Origin: Azospirillum rugosum
GTDB lineage: Bacteria > Pseudomonadota > Alphaproteobacteria > Azospirillales > Azospirillaceae
Assembly (NCBI RefSeq): GCF_017876155.1
Contig: NZ_JAGINP010000005.1
Coordinates: 62,001 to 126,000 of the forward strand
DNA length: 64,000 nucleotides
Direction: 5' to 3'
Below are positions 37,526 through 49,157 of this stretch, one piece after another. Position 1 is the stretch's first letter. Each line of letters opens with the position of its first letter. Below the pieces are notes generated by a model, which was not told the origin of the DNA, made no database searches, and saw only the letters and a program-made list of their open reading frames with translations. Position numbers and translations under genes: made by a program.

Positions 37526-37566
37526 AACGCGACCACGCAGGGGCCCTTCTCCCGGCGCTTACGTCC

Positions 37567-38859
<1,293 letters not shown>

Positions 38860-38938
38860 GTGTGTCTCCGCAAAAAAGTACGCAATCAAAACGGAAAGCC
38901 CGTCCCCGCCCCGCTCGGGCCAAGGGATCCGGGAACGA

Positions 38939-40102
38939 CTACTCCAGCGCCGTCACCGCGCCGTCGGCCAACCGGTGGCCGCAGCCCAGGCGTCGCGCCT
39001 CCTCCGCCGGGTCGGCCGCCGGGGCGAGCCCGACCACCGTCACCCAGCCCTCGGCGCGCAGCTTGCCCGCCGCGGCCCAGGACGTGCCATGCGGCACATA
39101 AACGCGCTTCTTCGCGGCCGGCGCCGGAACGGCGCGCAGCAGCGTGTCCATGTAGAGGGTGAAACCGGTCGCCGGCTCGCCCTGTTCCTCTTCCCCGGCG
39201 CGGCCCCCGGCGCGGTAGCGCCCGCCCGCCCCCAGCTCGCCGCGCACGTCGCGCGCGAACAGGGTGAAGCTGAGGCCGGTCTGGTACTCGAAGCCGCGAT
39301 GCTCCACCAGGTCCACGGTGATGACCAGATCCGGGCGCGCCGCGCGCAGCAGGCGCAGCGCGTCGGTCAGGCGGCGGCGGTCCTTCTCCGCCTCTTCCGG
39401 CAGCGGCAGGGAGGCCAGCACCTGCATGGCGCGCTCCGCCGGGCCGGAGGCGGTCATCAGCGTCTGCAGCAGCGCCGCCGCCGGCCCGCCGACCGCCGCC
39501 ACGGCGGCCGCGTCCTTGCGGTCGAGCGCCGCCCGCAGGCGGGCCATCTCCTCCTCGGCGAGGCCCAGGCCGCGGCAGACCAGCGGCACCATGGTCGGCA
39601 CGCAAAGGTCCACGGACAGGTGCTGCACCCCGACGCCTTCCAGCGCGTGGGCGGCCAGCAGGATCACCTCCGCGTCCGCCTCGGCCTCCAGCGGGCCGAT
39701 CAGCTCCACGCCGACCTGGGTGAACTGCCGTTCGGGGCGCAGCTGCGAGCCCTTCACGCGCAGCACCTGGCCCGAGTAGCACAGGCGCAGCGGGCGCGAT
39801 TCGTTCTTCAGCCGCGTGGTGGCGATGCGGGCGATCTGCGGCGTGATGTCGGCGCGGACGGCCATCATCCGCTGCGACAGCGGGTCCATCAGGCGGAAGG
39901 TCTGCTTCGCCATAGCCGCGCCGGAGCCGGACAGCAGGTTGTCCTCGAACTCCACCAGCGGCGGCTTGACGCGCTGGTAGCCATGCGCAGTGAAGTCTGC
40001 CAGCAGGCGTTCCACCGCGGCCGCTTCATGCGCCGCCTCGGGCGGCAGCACGTCGTGCAGGCCGGCGGGCAACAGGGCGGAGCTCAGGGGATCAGCGGGC
40101 AT
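38939..40102 (-). CDS. hisZ: ATP phosphoribosyltransferase regulatory subunit HisZ
   Basis: A class II HisRS-like protein without aminoacylation function that partners short-form HisG in histidine biosynthesis. 387 residues with [12 protein letters not shown], the motif-2 region [35 protein letters not shown] and [13 protein letters not shown], and a late [22 protein letters not shown]. The tRNA-binding C-terminal domain of true HisRS is absent, as expected. hisG is not nearby. It precedes purA on the same strand. Confidence 0.94.
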   Translation of the reverse strand: MPADPLSSALLPAGLHDVLPPEAAHEAAAVERLLADFTAHGYQRVKPPLVEFEDNLLSGSGAAMAKQTFRLMDPLSQRMMAVRADITPQIARIATTRLKNESRPLRLCYSGQVLRVKGSQLRPERQFTQVGVELIGPLEAEADAEVILLAAHALEGVGVQHLSVDLCVPTMVPLVCRGLGLAEEEMARLRAALDRKDAAAVAAVGGPAAALLQTLMTASGPAERAMQVLASLPLPEEAEKDRRRLTDALRLLRAARPDLVITVDLVEHRGFEYQTGLSFTLFARDVRGELGAGGRYRAGGRAGEEEQGEPATGFTLYMDTLLRAVPAPAAKKRVYVPHGTSWAAAGKLRAEGWVTVVGLAPAADPAEEARRLGCGHRLADGAVTALE

Positions 40103-40378
40103 GGCCGGCGTCGTCTCGTCAAAAAATGGGCAAGGGCCGACGCACCGCGGTCGAGGCGAACGTCGGACACACGGTGCGCGTCAATACCCCAGCCCCAAGT
40201 CCCATGCAAACGGAAAAGCCCCGCAGGGCGTGCCCGTCTCCCCTGCGCTGAGAACGGTCGGGCGGTTATCCGCCTGCGCAACCGTCGAAAAACGCCGTTG
40301 AATTCGGTTGAAAAATGTTCGAATCCTGCGCGTGCATACCCCGCAATATCGGGGGTCCCAATATCGGCGAACAACGCG

Positions 40379-42088
40379 ATGGCCGCCGCCTCCGCCAGCT
40401 TCGAGGTGCAGATCTACAAGGTGGACCACTGGGTCCTCGACACCCGCTTCGACATCGAGGCGGAGGCGTTGTCCTATGCCCGGCGCATCCTGTCCGGCGG
40501 GAAGATCGAAGGCGTGCGGGTGGTGCGCGACTGGCGGCGTCCCGACGGGCGGCACGTGGAAACGGAAATCCACGCCGAGTTCCGCGCCGTGTCGCGGACA
40601 GTCGCCGTGGCCCCGCTGGACGAGGCGCCGCCGGTCTGCACGACGGTCGGGGACGTCTACGGCGTGCAGAGCCGCATGGCGATCAACCGGCTGCTGCGCA
40701 ACTATGTGGAACGGGCGGTCGTCACCCCGACGGAGGTCCTGCACAACCACGCGGAACTGACCCGGCTCTTGGGGATCGACGGCCTCGTCACCGGCGCGGT
40801 GGGGCGGGTGGCCGTCCTGCAGGCGGAACAGGGCGCCGGCGACGGGCGGAGCCGCCGCGAGGCCCTGAACGGGTTGCTGGAGTCGGTCCGCGACCGCGCC
40901 CAACGGGCTGCGACGCGCAAGGACCTGCCGGCGATCACCGCCACCGGCTTCCGCCCGATGTTCGACCAGCTGAACTCCCGGCTGTCGGCGGAAGAGCGCG
41001 ATTTCCTCGCCCGCGTCGTCCTGTCGCGGGAGCTGGTGCAGATGCGCAACTGGCTCGCCAAGCTGGATTTCCTCGGCGAATTGGTGCGCGAGGACGGCGG
41101 GCTCGCCGACGAGCCGCTGACGGTCGTGGACGGCGTCATCGCCGACGTGATGGGCGCGCCCTCGGTCGCGCAGGAACTCCTGGGGATGCAGGGCAGCCTG
41201 GCGGAGGCCCTGTGCAACCTGATCGACCTGGCGCGCGGCCGTCTGGCCCCCGGCGGCCGGGCGGAGGACGACCGCGCCGTCCACCTGAACGAGCTTCTCG
41301 CCTTCCACGACCTGGACGAGACGCGGCTCGTCATCCTGGACCTCGTGCGTCGGCAGCTGAAGGGTACCCAGCCGCTCTACCGCCACGACCCGGGAAAGGA
41401 GCGGGAGGCCTTCCAGGCGGTTCTGGAGCGCGTGCTGTCCCTCGACGGGATCGTCGGCGGCGGGCCGATGGCGGAAGCGCTCGTCCTGCGCTGCCTGCGC
41501 TTCCACGAAGCGGGCGGGGCCACGGGCCGTCGGCAGGCCATCGCCGAGGTCGCCGCCGGCATTCCCGGCGCCAACGACCGCGTGCGCTTCCTGATCGCGC
41601 TGGCCGGCACGGAGCTGGGGCGGCAGCACGCGGACGACATCGGCGCGGCGCTGACGGCGCTGACCGGCGACCCGGCGGACTTCGACCGCTTCATCGACCG
41701 CCGCCTGCCGGTGAAGGACAATCTGGAGACGCTGACGCTCCTCTACTGCCAGATTGCCGAGGCCCCCCTGCCCGAGGAGCGGCGCCGGCGCTTCGCGGAC
41801 AATCTGGACCACATGCTGGTCGCCTACATCATCCACAGCCGGGTGGTTGAGCATCTCGACAACCCCGGCGACCCGCTGCGCCACCGCGCCAACCGCCTGA
41901 TCGGCCTCTGCGCGCCGGGCACGCTGCGCAGCCGCCGGGCGCTGGACATGGTGCGGCGGCGCGTGGTGGACCACCTGCGCCAGCCCAACTTCGAGCACAA
42001 ATACGTCGAGGATCTGCCCGACCGCACTCAGCGCCAGCTGGCCCTGCGGGAGTTCTACCGCCTGCTGGGCGAAGCCGGGTTTACCTGA
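40379..42088 (+). CDS. Large uncharacterised helical protein
   Basis: A 569-residue soluble protein with no signal peptide, membrane helix or motif I recognise. The N-terminal ~75 residues (SFEVQIYKVDHWVLDTRFDIEAEALSYARRIL) look like a small alpha/beta domain; residues 100-569 are almost all helical. The pattern of many charged helices suggests a scaffold or regulatory protein. It is divergent from hisZ, with 276 bases between; direct repeats CAATATCGG lie just before the start. Arg-rich codon use is like the neighbours, so it is probably native. Confidence 0.7.
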   Translation: MAAASASFEVQIYKVDHWVLDTRFDIEAEALSYARRILSGGKIEGVRVVRDWRRPDGRHVETEIHAEFRAVSRTVAVAPLDEAPPVCTTVGDVYGVQSRMAINRLLRNYVERAVVTPTEVLHNHAELTRLLGIDGLVTGAVGRVAVLQAEQGAGDGRSRREALNGLLESVRDRAQRAATRKDLPAITATGFRPMFDQLNSRLSAEERDFLARVVLSRELVQMRNWLAKLDFLGELVREDGGLADEPLTVVDGVIADVMGAPSVAQELLGMQGSLAEALCNLIDLARGRLAPGGRAEDDRAVHLNELLAFHDLDETRLVILDLVRRQLKGTQPLYRHDPGKEREAFQAVLERVLSLDGIVGGGPMAEALVLRCLRFHEAGGATGRRQAIAEVAAGIPGANDRVRFLIALAGTELGRQHADDIGAALTALTGDPADFDRFIDRRLPVKDNLETLTLLYCQIAEAPLPEERRRRFADNLDHMLVAYIIHSRVVEHLDNPGDPLRHRANRLIGLCAPGTLRSRRALDMVRRRVVDHLRQPNFEHKYVEDLPDRTQRQLALREFYRLLGEAGFT

Positions 42089-42102
42089 AATCGGCGGTGG
42101 GT

Positions 42103-42184
42103 GTTGGGTTGCGCTGGCGCTCCACCCAACCTACGCTTGAATTTGCTTGGCCGTAGGTCGGGTGGAGCGCCAGCGCAACCCGAC
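42103..42184. repeat. REP-like palindromic element, copy 3 (inside-out orientation)
   Basis: GTTGGGTTGCGCTGGC...CCTACG at 42103-42135 and CGTAGGTCGGGTGGAGC...ACCCGAC at 42152-42184. These are the same two half-units as in copies 1 and 2 but in the opposite order, so the pair points outward from a 16-base spacer. It lies between convergent 40379-42088 and serC. Confidence 0.85.
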
Positions 42185-42206
42185 GACGCCTCGCTTTGGC
42201 CTCGCC

Positions 42207-43364
42207 TTACTTGACCAGCTCGGCCTTCACGGTCGCGAAGGCCCAGTCGAGCCAGGGGAGCACCGCTTCCATGTCCTCGTTCTCGACCGTGGCGCCGCCC
42301 CACAGCCGCAGGCCCGGAGGGGCGTCGCGGTAGGAGCCGGCGTCGAAGGCGGCCTCCTCCGTCTCAAGCAACGCCGCGAGCTTCTTGGCGAAGGTCGCCT
42401 GGGCGTCCGCGCTCAGCGCGGTGACGTCCGGGTCGGTGAAGCGCAGGCAGATGGCCGTGCAGGAGCGGATCGCCGGGTCGGTGGCGAGGAAGCCGGCCCA
42501 GGGGCTGGCCTCCGCCCACTCCGCGACGATGCGCAGGTTCTGTTCCGACCGGCGGACCAGTTGCTGGAGGCCGCCGATGGACAGCGCCCAGCGCAGGCCG
42601 TCGATGGCGTCCTCCACGCACAGCATGGAGGGGGTGTTGATGGTGTCGCCGACGAAGATGCCCTCGATCAGCTTGCCGCCTTTCGTCAGGCGGAAAATCT
42701 TCGGCAGCGGACGGTCGGGCTGGAAGCTCTCCAGCCGTTCCACGGCGCGCGGGCTCAGCACCAGCATACCGTGCGCGGCCTCGCCGCCCAGCACCTTCTG
42801 CCAGGACCAAGTGGCGACGTCGATCTTCGACCAGGGGATGTCCATGGCGAAGGCGGCCGAGGTCGCGTCGCAGATCGACAGGCCCTGGCGGTCATCCGGG
42901 ATCCAGTCACCGTTCGGCACCCGAACGCCCGAGGTCGTGCCGTTCCAGGTGAAGACCACGTCACGGCCGAAATCCGCCTGCCCCAGGTCGGGAAGCTTGC
43001 CGTAATCGGCCTGGAGAAGGCGCACGTCGGGCAGTTTCAGCTGCTTGGTGACGTCCGTCACCCACTCCTTGCCGAAGCTCTCCCAGGCCAGCATGTCCAC
43101 GCCGCGGGCGCCCAGCAGGTTCCACAGCGCCATCTCCACCGCGCCGGTGTCCGACGCCGGGACGATGCCGATGCGGTAGTCGCCGGGGATGGCCAGCACC
43201 GCGCGGGTGAGGTCGATGACCTCCTTCAGCTTCGCCTTGCCCGGCTTGGACCGGTGGGATCGGCCGAGCAGCGCCCCGTCCAGGGAATCCAGCGACCAGC
43301 CCGGCCGCTTGGCGCAGGGGCCGGAGGAAAACAGCGGGTTCGACGGCCGGCGGGCGGGCTTCAT
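42207..43364 (-). CDS. serC: Phosphoserine aminotransferase
   Basis: PLP-dependent enzyme of serine biosynthesis. 385 residues of the alphaproteobacterial/archaeal SerC type: [60 protein letters not shown] and the PLP lysine in [12 protein letters not shown]. Start at ATG 43364 ([10 protein letters not shown]). serA, normally next to it in Alphaproteobacteria, is not adjacent here. A BNR-fold gene lies 74 bases upstream on the same strand. Confidence 0.96.
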   Translation of the reverse strand: MKPARRPSNPLFSSGPCAKRPGWSLDSLDGALLGRSHRSKPGKAKLKEVIDLTRAVLAIPGDYRIGIVPASDTGAVEMALWNLLGARGVDMLAWESFGKEWVTDVTKQLKLPDVRLLQADYGKLPDLGQADFGRDVVFTWNGTTSGVRVPNGDWIPDDRQGLSICDATSAAFAMDIPWSKIDVATWSWQKVLGGEAAHGMLVLSPRAVERLESFQPDRPLPKIFRLTKGGKLIEGIFVGDTINTPSMLCVEDAIDGLRWALSIGGLQQLVRRSEQNLRIVAEWAEASPWAGFLATDPAIRSCTAICLRFTDPDVTALSADAQATFAKKLAALLETEEAAFDAGSYRDAPPGLRLWGGATVENEDMEAVLPWLDWAFATVKAELVK

Positions 43365-43438
43365 GGAGGCACTACTCCCCAAAATGCGGGATGGAAGACA
43401 CGCGGCGGACGATACGGGCACGCCCGCCCAACCGTCAA

Positions 43439-44575
43439 TTATCCCCGCACGCGCAGCAGGGTCGCCTGGATGTGGCGAATCCCCGCCCCGTCGCAGATGT
43501 AGTAGCAGACGGCCACCCGCCCGTCGGCCAGCACGGTCGCCCAGGGATAGCCGGTGTCGGGCGACGGCGCGTCGTCGCGGATGACGAACTCCGGCGCATC
43601 ATCCAGCGGGCCCTTGTAAGGGTCCCAGACGCGGGCGCGCACGCCGTAGGGCTTGTGGCGGTAGCCGTAGACGACCAGCAGCCGCCCGTCGGGCAGCGGG
43701 CAGGCGTCGTAGGGGTGGCCGACCACCGCGCTCTGCGTCCAGGGCTCCCAGCTCTCGCCCAGGTCGCGGGAGACGGAGGTGACCAGATGGTCCTTCAGCC
43801 CCGTCGTGCGGTGGAAGGCGATCAGGCGTCCGTCCTCGGTCAGGTGCAGCGCGGTCTCGCAGAAGCCGGCCTTGCCGTCGGCGTCGCGGGCGATGGTGCT
43901 GCGAAGCTCCCAGCTCTCCCCCCGGTCGCGGGAGGCGAACAGGTAGCTGGTGTAGGGCCCGCCGGTGTAGGTCGCCATCAGCAGCGTGCCGTCCGGCGCC
44001 TCCACGGCCCGCCCGCGCACGGCGCCGCCCAGCATCGGCCGCACGCCGGGAATGATCGGCCCCTGGTCCGGCAGTTCCGGCAAATAACGGTGCGGCGACC
44101 AGTGCCGCCCCCCGTCGTCGCTGAACCGCGTGGTGCCGCCCCAGAACAGGAAGAAGGTGCCGCTGCTGTCCGCGTTGCCCAGCAGGTGCACGCCCTTCTC
44201 GCGCAGCCGGGCGCCGTGGCGCGCCGACATCGGGTACCAGGAGAAGCCGCCCATCAGGATGCGGCCGGAGCGCAGCACCAGCAGGTTGGCGTCCTGGTCA
44301 CCGGCCTCCGGATCGGTGGGCAGGGCCTGCGGCTCGCCCAGCGGCTCGAACTCCGGGGTGAAGCGCTGCATCACGAGGTGGGAGCGCGAGTCCACATGGT
44401 CGACGCTGTCGAAGTCGCCGCTTCCCTCCGCCGGCTCCCCGTGCAGCCAGCGATGGTCGCGGGCGCGCCGGAAGGCGACCAGCACCGTGCCGTCGGCCAG
44501 CGTCGCCGCCGAGGGAAAGGCCGCGTAGAAGCGCCGGTCGCTGTAGACGACCCGATGGGAGAGAATGTCGAGCAT
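43439..44575 (-). CDS. BNR/Asp-box sialidase-superfamily protein
   Basis: A 378-residue six-bladed beta-propeller of the sialidase superfamily, with no signal peptide. Three Asp-box motifs are clear: [22 protein letters not shown] and [11 protein letters not shown]. The N-terminus has [22 protein letters not shown] and later [30 protein letters not shown], with catalytic-type arginines. The substrate is unknown; many such bacterial proteins are not true sialidases. Divergent from the radical SAM gene (145 bases). ATG at 44575 is chosen over 44746, which reads into the intergenic region. Confidence 0.85.
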   Translation of the reverse strand: MLDILSHRVVYSDRRFYAAFPSAATLADGTVLVAFRRARDHRWLHGEPAEGSGDFDSVDHVDSRSHLVMQRFTPEFEPLGEPQALPTDPEAGDQDANLLVLRSGRILMGGFSWYPMSARHGARLREKGVHLLGNADSSGTFFLFWGGTTRFSDDGGRHWSPHRYLPELPDQGPIIPGVRPMLGGAVRGRAVEAPDGTLLMATYTGGPYTSYLFASRDRGESWELRSTIARDADGKAGFCETALHLTEDGRLIAFHRTTGLKDHLVTSVSRDLGESWEPWTQSAVVGHPYDACPLPDGRLLVVYGYRHKPYGVRARVWDPYKGPLDDAPEFVIRDDAPSPDTGYPWATVLADGRVAVCYYICDGAGIRHIQATLLRVRG

Positions 44576-44720
44576 GGTGCCTGAACCGCCGTCTTGCGCC
44601 CCCGAGGTCCGGGCGCGACCCAATGTCCCTTGTCCGGCGGCTTGGGTGAAGGATTCCTTTACGATCCCCGTGATCCCTTGATAGTCACACGGCTCCCCAT
44701 CCGCAGACGACACCCCGGCC

Positions 44721-45728
44721 ATGACCGAATCGACCACCGCGAACATTCCCTATGGCCGCCACCGCGAGCGCAGCGACCTGTCGCAGGTCCTGCCGCTGAC
44801 GACGCCCTTCTCGCTGCTGATCGACCCGTCCAACGGCTGCAACTTCCGCTGCGTCTTCTGCGCCACCGGCTCGCCGGAGCTGCTGAAGGAGGTCGGGCGG
44901 CCGCGCGGCTCCATGAAGTTCGACCTGTTCCGCAAGATCGTGGACGACATCGCCGCCTTCGACGCGCCGATCAAGTCCGTCCACCTCTACAAGGACGGGG
45001 AGCCGCTGGTGAACCCGCGCGTGGACCACATGGTCCACCTGCTGAAGGCGCGCGGGCTGGCCCGCCATGTGGAGATGACCAGCAACGGCTCCCTGCTGAC
45101 GCGGGAGCGGGCGGACGCGCTGCTCGCCGCCGGGCTCGACGCCATGCGCGTGTCGGTCTACGGGGCCAGCGACTCCATGTACAAGCGCGTCACGCGGCGC
45201 TTCGACAGCTTCCAGACCGTGGTGGACAACGTCGCCTACCTGCACCGCCGCAAGACGGAGCTGGGGCGCGCCTTCCATCTCCACTGCAAAATCATCAACG
45301 TGGAGCTGACCGCGGAGGAACGGCAGACCTTCATCGACACCTTCGGCCCGATCAGCGACAGCCTGTTCGTCCATCCCGTCCATGGGGAGGCGCTGGCCGA
45401 GGAGAGCGCCTTCGCCGCGGCCCCGGACACCGGGCGCAAGGTCTGCTCGGAGCCCTTCCTGAAGCTGGCCATCAACTTCAACGGGGAGGTGTCGGTCTGC
45501 TGCGCCGACTGGGCCATGGGCACCATCGTCGGCAACGTGGCCGAGGAGCCGCTGATCGACATCTGGAACGGCGATCGGTTGCGCGACTTCCGCCTGAAGC
45601 ACCTGGAGGGCCGGCGGGAGGAGATCCCGGCCTGCAACGGCTGCGCCTACGTCCAGACCCTGCCCGCCGACAACGACCTGGACGGCTTCGCCGCCGACCT
45701 GATCGGGAAGTACCGCGCGGTGGTGTGA
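44721..45728 (+). CDS. Radical SAM/SPASM domain protein
   Basis: A 335-residue radical S-adenosylmethionine enzyme. The 4Fe-4S cluster motif is Cys40-x3-Cys44-x2-Cys47 in NGCNFRCVFCATG, followed by YKDGEPLVNPR and VEMTSNGSLLT. A C-terminal SPASM-type cysteine set (KVCSEPF, VSVCCADWAMGTIVGN, IPACNGCAYVQ) binds an auxiliary cluster. The reaction is not predictable from this sequence; relatives modify peptides, sugars or proteins. It is four bases from the convergent TPR glycosyltransferase gene. Confidence 0.9.
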   Translation: MTESTTANIPYGRHRERSDLSQVLPLTTPFSLLIDPSNGCNFRCVFCATGSPELLKEVGRPRGSMKFDLFRKIVDDIAAFDAPIKSVHLYKDGEPLVNPRVDHMVHLLKARGLARHVEMTSNGSLLTRERADALLAAGLDAMRVSVYGASDSMYKRVTRRFDSFQTVVDNVAYLHRRKTELGRAFHLHCKIINVELTAEERQTFIDTFGPISDSLFVHPVHGEALAEESAFAAAPDTGRKVCSEPFLKLAINFNGEVSVCCADWAMGTIVGNVAEEPLIDIWNGDRLRDFRLKHLEGRREEIPACNGCAYVQTLPADNDLDGFAADLIGKYRAVV

Positions 45729-45732
45729 GCCG

Positions 45733-47634
45733 CTACGCCGCTTCGCACCAGCGGCGCCATTCCGCGTGCAGCAGCTCCGCAAGGCCGCGGCCGAATCGCT
45801 CGCCGTCGCACAGGGGGGACGCCGCCATGCGCGCGCGCGCCTCGCGCCGGAAGGCGGCGAGACGGTCGCGGTCCGTCGCCCAGGCCACCGCCAGATCGAC
45901 ATACTGGTCCCGGTCGCGCGCCGCCATGCCGTCCAGCCCGGCGGTGCGCTGGAACGCCAGGGAATGGCGGGACGCGAAGGTCTCGCCGGACAGCGTGATC
46001 ACCGGCACGCCCATCCACAGCGTCTCCAGCGTCGTGGTGCTGCCGGAAAAGGGGAAGGGGTCGAGCGCGACGTCGACTCCGGCGATCGCCGCCATATGCT
46101 CCATCGTGCCCGTCCCGCCGCGGAAGGTCAGGCGGTGCGGAGCGATGCCGAAGGCGGCGAAGCGCGCCCGCCACAGGGCGGCGGTGGCCGGGCACGACAG
46201 GGCGGTCGTCTTGACGAGCAGGCGCGCGCCGGGCACCCGCCCCATCACCGCCGCCCAGGTCGCCAGGACCCCGTCGTTCAGCTTGGTGACGATGTTGAAG
46301 GCCCCGAAGGTGACCGGACCGCCGGTCCGGCAGGGCGGCGGGCCGGGATCGGCGGCGCCGGCCGGCGGATCCCAGGCGATGAACGCGTCGGGCAGGCGCA
46401 GGATACGCTCGCGATAGAAGCGCTCCGCCCCCTCTGGGACGTGGTGGCGGTCGGCCAGGAGCGCGTCCATCGCGGCCATCCCGGTCGTCGCCATGTAGCC
46501 CGCCCACGCGACCTGAACCGGGGCCGGACGCCGCGCGAACAGGCCCGGGCGCCCGCGGGCGTTGTGGCCGGCGAGGTCGATCAGCACGTCGATCCGGTCC
46601 GCGCGGATCAGGTCGGCCAGTTCCGCGTCGGTCCGGTCCATGACGTGACGGAATTGCCGGGCCGCGTCGCGGAAGCGGCGGGTGTATCCGTCCTCCTCGG
46701 TCTGGTTCGCGTAGAGGAGGAGGTCGAACCCCTGCGCGGCCAGCGCTTCGACTCCGCGGATGGCGAAGCGGCCCGCGGGATGGTCGCGGAAGTCGCCGGA
46801 CAGGATGCCGACCACCGGACGGCGTTCGGGATCGCGCGCGTTGGCGTGGGGACGCCAGGAGGCCGCCAGGGGGCGCCCATGCCGGGCATCCCAGGCGGCG
46901 TGGGCATCGAGCACGCGCGCCGGCGTCACGTCCGGCCGGAAGATGCCGAGGTACGCGAGGTTCGAGCCGACCACCATCGCGCCGGGATCGAGCGCCAGGG
47001 CCCGCCGGTAGCCGCTCTCGGCCCCGTCCAGGTCGCCCTGGCTCTGGCGCACGAACCCCAGGTTGGCCCAGACCTCCGCCAGCGCGGGGGACAGGGCGAG
47101 CGCACGCCGGTAGGCGCAGGCGGCATCCTCCAGCCGGGTCGCCTGGGACAGCGAGTCGCCCAGGCGCGCGTGGGCCTCGGCAAGTTCGGGGTCGGCCAGG
47201 GCGGCGCGCCGGGCCGCGGCCGGATCGACCGCCCCCGGCCGCGACGGCGACACCCCCGCAAGCGCCAGGTTGGCCAGCGCCGTGGCGTCGCCGGGAACCA
47301 GGGCGAGCGCCCGGCGCAACGCGGCGGCGGCCTCGGCCGGCCGGCCGACGCTGAGCAGGAGCGCCCCGAGATTGGCGTGCGCCTCGGCCATGCCGGGGGC
47401 GGAGCGCACCGCCGCCCGCTGTTCGCCGACCGCTTCGTCCAGACGGCTCATCGTCCAGTAGGCGAGCGCCAGATTGTGGTGCGCCTCGGCGAAACCGGGG
47501 AGAAGGTCCACGGACCGCCGCCACGCGGCGACGGCCTCGTCCGCGCGGCCGTGCGCCCACAGCCACGCCGCCAGGGCGTTGTGCCCTTCGGCGAAAATCG
47601 GCTCCGCCGACGGCGGTGCGGCTGGCTCGGTCAT
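45733..47634 (-). CDS. TPR protein with O-GlcNAc-transferase-like (GT41) domain
   Basis: A 633-residue cytoplasmic protein. Residues about 20-250 contain six or more TPR units (for example ALAEVWANLGFVRQSQGDLDGAESGYRRALALDPG); residues about 270-630 are a GT41 catalytic domain: VGILSGDFRDHPAGRF, IDVLIDLAGHNARGRPGLFARRPAPVQVAWAGYMATTGM, FGAFNIVTKLNDGVLATWAAVM and DPFPFSGSTTTLETLWMGVPVITLSGETFASRHS. Such bacterial SPINDLY-like proteins may glycosylate flagellin or surface proteins. ATG at 47634 is used. Confidence 0.92.
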   Translation of the reverse strand: MTEPAAPPSAEPIFAEGHNALAAWLWAHGRADEAVAAWRRSVDLLPGFAEAHHNLALAYWTMSRLDEAVGEQRAAVRSAPGMAEAHANLGALLLSVGRPAEAAAALRRALALVPGDATALANLALAGVSPSRPGAVDPAAARRAALADPELAEAHARLGDSLSQATRLEDAACAYRRALALSPALAEVWANLGFVRQSQGDLDGAESGYRRALALDPGAMVVGSNLAYLGIFRPDVTPARVLDAHAAWDARHGRPLAASWRPHANARDPERRPVVGILSGDFRDHPAGRFAIRGVEALAAQGFDLLLYANQTEEDGYTRRFRDAARQFRHVMDRTDAELADLIRADRIDVLIDLAGHNARGRPGLFARRPAPVQVAWAGYMATTGMAAMDALLADRHHVPEGAERFYRERILRLPDAFIAWDPPAGAADPGPPPCRTGGPVTFGAFNIVTKLNDGVLATWAAVMGRVPGARLLVKTTALSCPATAALWRARFAAFGIAPHRLTFRGGTGTMEHMAAIAGVDVALDPFPFSGSTTTLETLWMGVPVITLSGETFASRHSLAFQRTAGLDGMAARDRDQYVDLAVAWATDRDRLAAFRREARARMAASPLCDGERFGRGLAELLHAEWRRWCEAA

Positions 47635-47719
47635 TCGGCGTTCATGGTCCGGAAGGTCGCACGGGGCGTGCGCGCAGCCGCCTACCATGTGGAAAGGCGC
47701 CCGCCATGGCAAGCCCTGC

Positions 47720-49066
47720 TCAGGGCCGCCGCCCGGCGCGGAACGGCACGGCCGGGGCGCCCTCCCCCTTCGGCGCCCCTGCCTCCACCGGCGTGTCGGA
47801 CAGCAGGTCCTTGATCACGACGCTCAGGATGTCCTCCTGGTTCTTCTCGGCATGGTCGAGCAGCTGGGCGGTGCGGTCCTGCCAGGGCAGCTCCAGCCCG
47901 CCGAGGCCGCGCACCGACCCGCGCAGGCCGATGCCCAGGGCCTTCATCAGGTCGTAGAGGGTCGCCTCGCCCAGGTCGCGGGTGACGACCCAGGAGTCGC
48001 GGGTGGTGTGGGCCACCCAGTGGGCGTCGCGCAGCTGCTCCAGGATGCCGTCGATCAGCACGGTGCCGACCGGCACCCGCCCGACCAGAGTGCGGCGGCG
48101 CAGGCCGACGCCCAGGCGGCTGGCGTCCATCAGCTCGTGCAGCACGGCCAGCGCCAGCCCGAGCCTCTGCGCCGGCAGCAGCCCCTCCGGCCCGCCGCGG
48201 GTGATCTTGCCGGCCCGCCATTCCGGCAGCGACGCCGTGACCACCGCGCCGAACAGCACCGTGGACCAGGCGATGTAGAGCCAGAACAGGAAGATCGGCA
48301 CCGTCGCCAGCGCGCCGTAGATGGTCTGGTAGGCGGGAAACTCCCTCATGTAGAGGGCGAAGCCGGCCTTCGACGTCTCCAGCAGCACCGACGCGATGGC
48401 CCCGCCGCAGGCGGCGTCCAGCCAATAGACGTCGCGGTTCGGGATGATGATGTACAGCAGCGTGCAGCCGACCAGCTGCAGCAGGAAGGGCAGCACAGCG
48501 CCGATCCCGACCAGCGGGTCGGCGTAGCTTTCCAGATGGGCGATCTGCAGCACCGACCACAGCGTGCTGGACAGCGACAGGCTGGCGCCGGCGAACAGCG
48601 GGCTGAGCGACACCACGGCCCAGAAGGACAGGATGCGCGTGACGTAGGAGCGCGGCTCCCGCACCCGCCAGACCGTGGCGAAGGACCCCTCGATGGTCCA
48701 GATCAGCAGCACCGCGGAGATGGCCAAGCCGAGAATGCCGAAGACCGGCATCTGGCCGGCGTTCGCCATGAAGGCGGCCAGATATTGCAGGATGGCGTCG
48801 CTGTTCTCCGGTATCAGGTTCTTGAACAGCAGCGTCTGGATGCGCGACTGCAGCGCGTTGAAGGCCGGGAAGGCGGAGAAGATGGCGAAGCCGATGGTCA
48901 TCAGCGGCACCAGCGCCAGCAGCGAGGTGTAGGTCAGCGACGCCGCGGTCTGGAAGCAGTTGTCGTTGTAGAAGCGCATCGCCGAATAGGCGATGAAGCT
49001 GCCGACCTCGCGTATCCGCCGGAACGGGCGCAACAAGGTCCGCTGGACCCCTTCAGATTCGGCCAT
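47720..49066 (-). CDS. YihY/virulence factor BrkB-family membrane protein
   Basis: A 448-residue inner-membrane protein once mislabelled RNase BN. Residues 20-290 hold six membrane helices with the family motifs TAASLTYTSLLALVPLMTIGFAIFSAFPAF and YMREFPAYQTIYGALATVPIFLFWLYIAWSTVLFGA. Residues 300-430 are a cytoplasmic winged-helix-like domain common in alphaproteobacterial members. The function is unproven. Divergent from fabI, with 91 bases between the starts. Confidence 0.92.
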   Translation of the reverse strand: MAESEGVQRTLLRPFRRIREVGSFIAYSAMRFYNDNCFQTAASLTYTSLLALVPLMTIGFAIFSAFPAFNALQSRIQTLLFKNLIPENSDAILQYLAAFMANAGQMPVFGILGLAISAVLLIWTIEGSFATVWRVREPRSYVTRILSFWAVVSLSPLFAGASLSLSSTLWSVLQIAHLESYADPLVGIGAVLPFLLQLVGCTLLYIIIPNRDVYWLDAACGGAIASVLLETSKAGFALYMREFPAYQTIYGALATVPIFLFWLYIAWSTVLFGAVVTASLPEWRAGKITRGGPEGLLPAQRLGLALAVLHELMDASRLGVGLRRRTLVGRVPVGTVLIDGILEQLRDAHWVAHTTRDSWVVTRDLGEATLYDLMKALGIGLRGSVRGLGGLELPWQDRTAQLLDHAEKNQEDILSVVIKDLLSDTPVEAGAPKGEGAPAVPFRAGRRP

Positions 49067-49157
49067 GCGCGACCTCCCGCCTTGGTTTGACCGGACCGGC
49101 CTTTCGTGTAGGATGCGGCCAACTTTTCAAAGCATACTCTTGATTGACGAGGTACGG

